Source: an uncultured Clostridium sp.
GTDB taxonomy: Bacteria; Bacillota; Clostridia; Lachnospirales; Lachnospiraceae
DNA: 10,181 nucleotides
Assembly: GCA_902464345.1 (NCBI GenBank)
Contig: CABQJA010000070.1
Span: 1-10,181, forward strand
Direction: 5' to 3'
The position numbers and the translations under genes were made by a program. Of this stretch, positions 5,856 to 10,181 are shown piece after piece. Each line of letters begins with the position of its first letter. Within the stretch, counting starts at the first letter, position 1. The notes beneath the pieces are model-generated. The model saw only the letters and a program-made list of their open reading frames with translations. It had not been told where the DNA came from and did no database searches.

Positions 5856-6413
5856 TTATACTCTTGATAAATACTCACCGGTTCTGGTATCGATCTTGAT
5901 CACATCACCCTGGTTTACAAACAACGGAACCATCAGAGTTGCTCCGGTCTCAACGGTACATGGCTTGGTAGCACCTGTAGCTGTATCACCTTTCACACCC
6001 GGCTCACACTCGGTAATCTCTAACTCAACAAACATCGGAGGCTCTACTGCGAAGATATCTCCCTTATGAGACTTCATCTTAACGTTCTCGTTCTCCTTTA
6101 CAAACTTCAGAGAATCGCCAACCTGATCTGCACTCAGTGCAATCTGATCATAGGTCTCCATATCCATGAAGTTATATAAATCGCCATCCTGATACAGATA
6201 CTGCATATCCTTGGTATCAATCTGTGCATTCTCAAACTTCTCTGTCGGGCGGAAAGTCTTCTCAACTACACCACCGGTCTTGATATTCTTAATCTTCGTA
6301 CGAACAAATGCAGCACCCTTACCTGGCTTTACATGCTGAAACTCGATAATCTGATAAATATTATTCTCAAACTCAATTGTAAGACCATTCTTGAAATCGC
6401 CTGCTGTAACCAT
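5856..6413 (-). CDS. efp: Elongation factor P
   Basis: EF-P binds the ribosome between the P and E sites and rescues stalling at polyproline stretches. The 185-residue product has the normal three-domain layout: an N-terminal KOW-like domain (about 1-65) with the loop HVKPGKGAAFVR, and two OB-fold domains. Lys32 at the loop tip is the position that is post-translationally modified in EF-P proteins. The second domain contains FMDMETYDQIAL (about 82-93). The third includes ECEPGVKGDTATGATKPCTVETGA (about 135-158), close to the EF-P signature, and ends KIDTRTGEYLSRV. The ATG at 6411-6413 has AGGAGG about 10 nt upstream. It has its own promoter and terminator, so it appears to be a single-gene unit between the aro and spoIIIA operons. 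Confidence 0.97.
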   Translation of the reverse strand: MVTAGDFKNGLTIEFENNIYQIIEFQHVKPGKGAAFVRTKIKNIKTGGVVEKTFRPTEKFENAQIDTKDMQYLYQDGDLYNFMDMETYDQIALSADQVGDSLKFVKENENVKMKSHKGDIFAVEPPMFVELEITECEPGVKGDTATGATKPCTVETGATLMVPLFVNQGDVIKIDTRTGEYLSRV

Positions 6414-6457
6414 TATAAATAATCCTCCTTAAATCATGTAAAATCTCTCATTCTGTT

Positions 6458-6486
6458 ATTTTATAATAGAACGGAAGATTTTTCAA
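6458..6486 (-). promoter_or_regulatory. Sigma-A promoter for efp
   Basis: On the minus strand, -35 TTGAAA (6481-6486) and -10 TAAAAT (6458-6463) are 17 bp apart, five of six bases matching consensus at each box. The expected start near 6451 gives a leader of about 38 nt. An imperfect inverted repeat (about 6452-6472) overlaps the -10, perhaps by chance in AT-rich DNA. Confidence 0.75.
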
Positions 6487-6515
6487 CTATTTTCCTGTCT
6501 ATCCTTTAATTTCTT

Positions 6516-6944
6516 TTATGCACGGGTCAGTGCTTCCATTGCCAGCTCATATCCCGCAAGTCCGAGACCTACGATCTGTCCGCTGCATACCGAAGCCGTT
6601 ACCGATGTATGCCGGAACTCCTCACGCTGATGGACATTGGATATATGCACCTCGATCTTCGGCATCTGAACCGATGCCAATGCATCCCGCAATGCATAGC
6701 TGTAATGCGTATAAGCACCCGGATTGATAATGATCGCATCCGTACCATCTCCGTAAGCCTCCTGGATCCGGTCGATCAATGCACCCTCGGAATTACTCTG
6801 AAAGATTGCGACCTCTACCTCCAGCTCCTCTGCTTTTCTGCGGATCCGTTCACACAGACTGTCGTAATTCTCTTCTCCGTAGATTCCCTTTTCCCGAATA
6901 CCCAGAAAATTAATATTCGGTCCGTTCATTACTAATATCTTCAT
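6516..6944 (-). CDS. aroQ: Type II 3-dehydroquinate dehydratase
   Basis: This enzyme converts 3-dehydroquinate to 3-dehydroshikimate, step three of the shikimate pathway. The 142-residue length is typical of the dodecameric type II enzymes. Motifs are in order: MNGPNINFLGIREKGIYG (6-23), with the catalytic Tyr at 22 and the active-site Arg at 17; FQSNSEGALIDRIQ (48-61); INPGAYTHYSYALRDAL (73-89), with the substrate-binding Asn-Pro-Gly; EVHISNVHQREEFR (97-110), with the active-site His; and the ending SGQIVGLGLAGYELAMEAL. The ATG overlaps the stop of aroE-aroK (ATGA junction), so the two are translationally coupled. It is the last gene of the yqeG-aroEK-aroQ operon; no hairpin terminator is visible before the efp promoter. 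Confidence 0.96.
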   Translation of the reverse strand: MKILVMNGPNINFLGIREKGIYGEENYDSLCERIRRKAEELEVEVAIFQSNSEGALIDRIQEAYGDGTDAIIINPGAYTHYSYALRDALASVQMPKIEVHISNVHQREEFRHTSVTASVCSGQIVGLGLAGYELAMEALTRA

Positions 6945-8332
6945 TGTACCTGTCTCTCCTTCTCCGTCATCCGCTTTACCTCTTCCGCTATAACCTCCGG
7001 ATTCTTTCCATCGGTATTGATCACACGGTGTGCCGTTTCCGTATACCGGGAATCCCGTTCCTCCAGTAATGCGTGGATTCTTCCCTTTGGATCGTCACAG
7101 TTTAACAATGGTCGATCTGTACAACCCTTTAACCGGTTCCAGATCTCCTCTTCTCCGGTCTTCAGATAAACTACCTGCCCCAGCTCCCGGAGCAGTCTGG
7201 CATTCTCTCTCCGCAACGGCATTCCACCGCCCGTAGAGATCACGGTATGCGTCATTGTCCGGATCAGCTCATTTAAAACCTCTGTCTCCAGTTTTCTGAA
7301 ATAAGCTTCTCCGTGTTTTTCAAATATATCAGCTATGCTGCATCCTTCCCGTTTCTCAATATACACATCCGTATCCAGAAAGACATAACCATAAAGCTCC
7401 TGAAGCTTATGTCCGACCGTTGTCTTTCCGGATCCCATGAATCCGGTCAGTACAATATTATCACCGCTCGGATGAATCGCCTCATATAATCGGTCATATA
7501 CCATCTCTGCCTGTTCATCGGTAACTGCCAGATCATTCCACAGCTCATATGCAATGATGCCCTGATATAACAGCATCTTCAATCCGTTAAAGGCCCTGCC
7601 TCCGGCTTCCTCTACCAGCTTCATAAACCGGGTCTGTGCCGGATTATAGATCAGATCGATTCCGACCGCCACCCGCTGATAAAATGCGCTATCCTTCAGC
7701 ACAACCGCATCCACATTCGGACTTAACCCTACGGATGTGCACTGAAATACGATCCAGGACTCTTCCGGGATCTCCTTCCATGCCTCAAGCGCCATTGCCT
7801 GCATCCGGTCCTCCTGAAAAATCCGATTCATACTGTCCGCAATTTCCTGTGCCTTCTCCACGGTACGGTTCAGCATATAAATCTTTTCCGCCCGCTCCTG
7901 CATACACATATAGGCAACTGCCTTGGATGCACCGCCGGCGCCCAGGATCAGAACTGTCTTTCCCTGCAGCGACACTCCTTCTGACTGCACCGCACGCAGG
8001 AGTCCCGGCATATCTGTATTATAACCGCGGAAGCCTCCCGGTACCCGTACCAGTGTGTTCACCGCCTGAATCGCCTCTGCAACAGGATCCACCGATACCA
8101 GTGTCTCCATCACCCGCTCCTTATGCGGAACTGTGACATTCATTCCCAGGATATTCAATGCACAGGCTCCCTGAACCGCATCTGCAACATTTCCGTTCTC
8201 TACATGAAATGGTACATATACAAGGTTCTTATACAGAATCTCGCTTAACGTATTATGAATTACCGGTGACAGTGTATGCTCTACCGGATTTCCCATCAGT
8301 CCTAACAACCGGGTTCTTCCGTCTATCGTCAT
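6941..8332 (-). CDS. aroE-aroK: Fused shikimate dehydrogenase and shikimate kinase
   Basis: One 463-residue protein carries two enzymes for consecutive shikimate-pathway steps. The N-terminal part (about 1-286) is AroE, which reduces 3-dehydroshikimate to shikimate. It shows GNPVEHTLSPVIHN (14-27, with Thr in place of the first usual Ser of the shikimate-binding pair), NVTVPHKE (65-72, catalytic Lys71), NTD (105-107), the dinucleotide motif GAGGASKA (131-138) and LIYNPAQTRF (227-236). The C-terminal part (about 290-463) is AroK, with Walker A GFMGSGKT (297-304), the shikimate-binding DTD (320-322), GGG (368-370) and the lid region RPLL (407-410). The linker is very short. The ATG overlaps the yqeG stop by 4 bp; its ribosome site (AAAGGAAG) is distant, so coupling is likely. 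The fusion keeps all obvious catalytic motifs. Confidence 0.95.
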   Translation of the reverse strand: MTIDGRTRLLGLMGNPVEHTLSPVIHNTLSEILYKNLVYVPFHVENGNVADAVQGACALNILGMNVTVPHKERVMETLVSVDPVAEAIQAVNTLVRVPGGFRGYNTDMPGLLRAVQSEGVSLQGKTVLILGAGGASKAVAYMCMQERAEKIYMLNRTVEKAQEIADSMNRIFQEDRMQAMALEAWKEIPEESWIVFQCTSVGLSPNVDAVVLKDSAFYQRVAVGIDLIYNPAQTRFMKLVEEAGGRAFNGLKMLLYQGIIAYELWNDLAVTDEQAEMVYDRLYEAIHPSGDNIVLTGFMGSGKTTVGHKLQELYGYVFLDTDVYIEKREGCSIADIFEKHGEAYFRKLETEVLNELIRTMTHTVISTGGGMPLRRENARLLRELGQVVYLKTGEEEIWNRLKGCTDRPLLNCDDPKGRIHALLEERDSRYTETAHRVINTDGKNPEVIAEEVKRMTEKERQVQ

Positions 8333-8862
8333 GATGCATTCGCTTCCTTTCGCTTCTCATTGCCTTCTCCCTGCCGCTTATGCTTCCTGTGATAGAAGTA
8401 CATACTGATCCGCTCCGGAATCCGTTTCAAAACTACCAGCGCACTCTCCTTCCGGTTTACCCGTCCTACCAGAATGCTGTAGTAGCCTACCCGGTTCGCT
8501 CCCAGAATATCCGTAAACAACTGATCGCCGATAAATAATATCTTCTCCCGCTCTACCTGCAGACTTTCTGCCATTTCCAGATACCCCTTCTTAAATGGCT
8601 TACCGGCATTGCATCTGTAGGTTGCATCCATCGTTTTGGCAAACGGTTCTACCCGCTTTTTATTGTTGTTCGATAAAAAGCAGATCTTAAAGCCCATCTT
8701 CTTCAACCGCTCACACAATTGTATCGACTTCCGGTCAGCCGGTGCTCCATGCGGAACCAGAGTATTATCAATATCGAAAATAATTGCCCGGTAACCGTTC
8801 TTATAATATTCGTCAAATGGAATCTGATATACAGACCCATACTCTTCTTTTGGATAAATCAC
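8329..8862 (-). CDS. yqeG: YqeG family HAD-superfamily phosphatase (GTG start)
   Basis: This is a haloacid dehalogenase phosphatase of the YqeG family (class III-A), often beside shikimate genes in Firmicutes; its substrate is not known from sequence. The product is about 177 residues. It starts VIYPKEEYGSVYQIPF (initiator read as Met) and has motif I IIFDIDNTLVPHGAP (nucleophile Asp and acid Asp), motif II CFLSNN, motif III Lys in NAGKPFKKGY, and motif IV FIGDQLFTDI. The tail is strongly basic (YHRKHKRQGEGNEKRKEA). I chose GTG at 8860-8862 because GGAGG lies 7 nt before it. The longer reading from a TTG at 8914-8916 begins upstream of the predicted transcription start. The end overlaps aroE-aroK by 4 bp, so this is the first gene of that operon. 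Confidence 0.92.
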   Translation of the reverse strand: MIYPKEEYGSVYQIPFDEYYKNGYRAIIFDIDNTLVPHGAPADRKSIQLCERLKKMGFKICFLSNNNKKRVEPFAKTMDATYRCNAGKPFKKGYLEMAESLQVEREKILFIGDQLFTDILGANRVGYYSILVGRVNRKESALVVLKRIPERISMYFYHRKHKRQGEGNEKRKEANAS

Positions 8863-8895
8863 AATCCGTCCTCCAAAAATATAATATACCCAAAT

Positions 8896-8924
8896 ATTGT
8901 AGCATAAATCAAGCAAGGAAACAA
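8896..8924 (-). promoter_or_regulatory. Sigma-A promoter for yqeG-aroEK-aroQ
   Basis: On the minus strand, -35 TTGTTT (8919-8924) and -10 TACAAT (8896-8901) are exactly 17 bp apart. The start near 8889 leaves a leader of about 27 nt before the GTG of yqeG. The same two hexamers with the same spacing occur in the rnpB promoter in this window. Confidence 0.78.
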
Positions 8925-8934
8925 TGCAGGAAAT

Positions 8935-8967
8935 AAAAAAAGGACAGTGAATCTCAGTTCACTGTCC
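8935..8967 (-). terminator. Rho-independent terminator after the 3D-domain gene
   Basis: A perfect 10-bp stem (8958-8967 with 8942-8951) with a 6-nt loop is followed on the minus strand by seven T. It starts 11 bp after the 3D gene stop and lies only about 10 bp before the -35 of the yqeG promoter. Confidence 0.95.
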
Positions 8968-8977
8968 CGGGTTATTC

Positions 8978-9829
8978 TTATCTTCTGGAAATCGGTGCCT
9001 CGGTGGAAATCTCCTGTTCCATCCGTGTAGCCTTTTCAGTTGTGGTTGTCGGTGCCTCGGTCGTAGTCGTTGTATCCTCGGTACTCTCCTCCGTTGTCGT
9101 ATCCTTAATATCCGGTGTCTCGGAAATCGTTTCCACTACTACGGTGGAAGAATTCTCACCAACCCCTACATAACGGTATACATCTACGTAACGCTTTCCG
9201 TAATTAAGTGCTTCCTGATGACTTGCAAAATAAATATCAATCCGATGTCCCCGAATCGCACTTCCTCTGTCCTCTACGGTATATACCTGACCGTTTATTA
9301 CGATCTGACTTCCGAACGGAAGCACACCGGTATCTGCCGCAATCGTATGATTGGCCCGTGCTACCGTACCACTCGCAGTCACACCATTGGTCTTACCGCA
9401 GCATCTTGCACAGGAACAATAACCGGTGGTCAGATAGGTTCCCAGGAACTCATATCCGTTCATTGACGGATCTGCATAAACCGGAGATGCCGACAAACCG
9501 TAGCTCTGTGCTACCACTTCTGTATTCTTCGCCTCTACATCCAATACCTCCGGCTCGATCGCATCCGCATCTGCCAGTGCGTTCAGAACCAGAATATTGT
9601 TCTGTAAGGTTCCATAGTCCTCATACTGTACATCACCCAATGCATATGTCTGTGCATCTCTCGTACATGCACCTAATGCAACCTGCTTAAACGGCTTTAC
9701 ATGTGCTGCCGCCTCTGCCTCCACTGTGATCAAAGAGGCACATGCAAACGAAACGGCAATTACCAGCAGTACGATTCTCTTGCAGTACGTCTTTATATTT
9801 TTCATTAGTTGAATCAGTTGCTTTTCCAT
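8978..9829 (-). CDS. Secreted 3D-domain protein, probable cell-wall lytic enzyme
   Basis: This 283-residue protein has a 3D domain (named for three conserved Asp), found in MltA-like lytic transglycosylases and in B. subtilis YocH. It has a basic N-terminus and a hydrophobic signal segment (IVLLVIAVSFACASLITV, about 19-36) followed by AEAAA, a likely signal peptidase I site near 42. A middle region (43-125) has no domain I recognise. The 3D domain is at about 128-222, with GYCSCARCCGKTNGVTASGT (136-155) and the three Asp at 166 (AADTGVLP), 187 (VEDRGSAI) and 198 (HRIDIYF). A Thr/Glu-rich tail (about 243-265) suggests a flexible, possibly glycosylated end. No SH3b, LysM or G5 domain is visible. 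ATG 9827-9829 has AAAGGA about 10 nt upstream. It has its own promoter and terminator. Confidence 0.88.
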   Translation of the reverse strand: MEKQLIQLMKNIKTYCKRIVLLVIAVSFACASLITVEAEAAAHVKPFKQVALGACTRDAQTYALGDVQYEDYGTLQNNILVLNALADADAIEPEVLDVEAKNTEVVAQSYGLSASPVYADPSMNGYEFLGTYLTTGYCSCARCCGKTNGVTASGTVARANHTIAADTGVLPFGSQIVINGQVYTVEDRGSAIRGHRIDIYFASHQEALNYGKRYVDVYRYVGVGENSSTVVVETISETPDIKDTTTEESTEDTTTTTEAPTTTTEKATRMEQEISTEAPISRR

Positions 9830-9846
9830 AATTCATGGGTCCTTTC

Positions 9847-9857
9847 AAGTATTACTT
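9847..9857. repeat. 11-bp palindrome upstream of the 3D-gene ribosome site
   Basis: AAGTA-A-TACTT is a perfect odd palindrome in the leader of the 3D-domain gene, just before its AAAGGA site. It could form a small hairpin or a protein site; its shortness makes chance possible. Confidence 0.4.
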
Positions 9858-9870
9858 ACTTGTTGCAAAA

Positions 9871-9888
9871 TGTTACATAAATGTTACA
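9871..9888 (-). promoter_or_regulatory. WalR (YycF)-box-like tandem repeat in the 3D-gene leader
   Basis: On the minus strand TGTAAC-ATTTA-TGTAAC (9872-9888) fits the WalR consensus TGTWAH-N5-TGTWAH at every position. Because each half is nearly palindromic, the plus strand (TGTTAC-ATAAA-TGTTAC, 9871-9887) fits as well. The full direct repeat is 11 bp, twice, at 9868-9889. It lies about +4 to +20 from the predicted start. WalR controls cell-wall hydrolase genes including the 3D-domain gene yocH in B. subtilis, but a site downstream of the start would fit repression better than activation. Confidence 0.55.
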
Positions 9889-9898
9889 TTTCCTTGTC

Positions 9899-9927
9899 AT
9901 TATATTCGTATTCCCTCAAAAGGTCAA
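9899..9927 (-). promoter_or_regulatory. Sigma-A promoter for the 3D-domain gene
   Basis: On the minus strand, -35 TTGACC (9922-9927) and -10 TATAAT (9899-9904) are 17 bp apart, near-perfect consensus. The predicted start is near 9892, giving a leader of about 63 nt that includes the WalR-like repeat. Confidence 0.88.
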
Positions 9928-9950
9928 GTTCATATCCAGTTTTTTGCCAA

Positions 9951-9984
9951 TTTAAACAAGCTAATCTTAAGAAATTTGTTTAAA
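9951..9984. repeat. 9-bp inverted repeat between the divergent promoters
   Basis: TTTAAACAA (9951-9959) and TTGTTTAAA (9976-9984) are perfect reverse complements with a 16-nt spacer that contains CTTAAG. The repeat sits between the -35 boxes of the 3D gene and rnpB. It may be an operator or simply part of an AT-rich UP element for rnpB. Confidence 0.5.
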
Positions 9985-9990
9985 ATTTTA

Positions 9991-10019
9991 TTGTTTTTCA
10001 CATATTTTAATGTTACAAT
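9991..10019 (+). promoter_or_regulatory. Sigma-A promoter for rnpB
   Basis: -35 TTGTTT (9991-9996) and -10 TACAAT (10014-10019) are 17 bp apart. The A/T tract just upstream (about 9972-9990) resembles an UP element, as expected for a stable RNA gene. The start would be close to 10025, where the RNase P RNA begins. Confidence 0.8.
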
Positions 10020-10024
10020 CCATG

Positions 10025-10181
10025 GAAGAATGAGTCGGACAAGTGATCGCGGCTGCAGGTGCCGAAAGGCCGCAGGTGAGGAAAGTCCGGGCTTCACAGG
10101 GCAGGGTGCCGGATAACGTCCGGTGGAGGCGACTCCCAGGCTAGTGCAACAGAAATAAACCGCCATATCCGGTATTTATAC
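10025..10181 (+). ncRNA. rnpB: RNase P RNA, class A (3' part outside window)
   Basis: RNase P RNA is the catalytic subunit that trims the 5' leader of tRNA precursors. The universally conserved GAGGAAAGTCCGGGC lies at 10078-10092 (one strand of P4 and its flank). It is followed by CACAGGGCAGGGTGCCGG and a P-hairpin with a TAAC loop. The second conserved block AGTGCAACAGAAATAAACCGCC occupies 10143-10164 (given here by its AGTGCAACAG and AAACCGCC ends). The order and spacing of these blocks match the bacterial class A form, for example the E. coli RNA. The 5' end is estimated from the promoter; the 3' half is cut by the window edge. It is the only plus-strand gene here and is divergent from the 3D-domain gene. 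Confidence 0.96.

Noticed and set aside
7636..8136. Long plus-strand open frame opposite aroE-aroK
   Set aside because: It is antisense to the well-supported AroE domain, is Pro/Ser-rich as expected from a shadow frame, and matches no family I know.
8863..8916. TTG start giving a longer YqeG
   Set aside because: It lies upstream of the predicted transcription start and overlaps the promoter, and the GTG at 8860-8862 has a proper GGAGG site.
9930..10166. Minus-strand open frame across rnpB
   Set aside because: It is antisense to the structured RNase P RNA and has no recognisable protein motif or ribosome site.

Overview
The window looks like a chromosomal core segment of a spore-forming clostridium, most likely of the family Lachnospiraceae. 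The evidence is a complete spoIIIA sporulation operon, an efp - spoIIIA - asp23 - nusB gene order, a fused aroE-aroK gene, strong AGGAGG-type ribosome binding sites and moderate GC content. All protein genes lie on the minus strand, so they are read from high to low coordinates. Only the RNase P RNA gene at the right edge is on the plus strand. There is no sign of a phage, plasmid, insertion sequence or CRISPR array.

Right end (about 8935-10181): rnpB (class A RNase P RNA, cut by the window edge) and a secreted 3D-domain cell-wall protein diverge from a 195-bp intergenic region with two well-formed sigma-A promoters. The leader of the 3D gene carries a perfect tandem repeat that fits the WalR (YycF) box consensus. 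This parallels B. subtilis yocH, a WalR-controlled 3D-domain gene. The 3D gene ends in a strong intrinsic terminator.

Middle right (6516-8924): a promoter drives yqeG (HAD phosphatase), aroE-aroK (fused shikimate dehydrogenase and shikimate kinase) and aroQ (type II dehydroquinase). Neighbouring genes overlap by ATGA-type junctions. The operon covers three consecutive steps of the shikimate pathway. efp (elongation factor P, 5856-6413) follows with its own promoter and terminator.

Middle left (836-5749): spoIIIAA-AB-AC-AD-AE-AF-AG-AH, the mother-cell half of the SpoIIIA-SpoIIQ channel that supports the forespore after engulfment. A sigma-E-like promoter lies just upstream of spoIIIAA. Three components are unusual. 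SpoIIIAE has a 10-residue tandem-repeat linker after its signal peptide. SpoIIIAF is reduced to its two membrane helices. SpoIIIAG lacks the long insertion that forms the beta-triangle in the B. subtilis protein. This points to a simplified ring stack.

Left end (1-802): a sigma-A promoter drives asp23 (Asp23/Gls24 family) and nusB (partial, cut by the window edge). A long hairpin without a U-tract sits in the gap between them.

No wholly new system was found. The best leads are the reduced SpoIIIAF and SpoIIIAG, the repeat-bearing SpoIIIAE, the WalR-box-like leader and the asp23-nusB hairpin.
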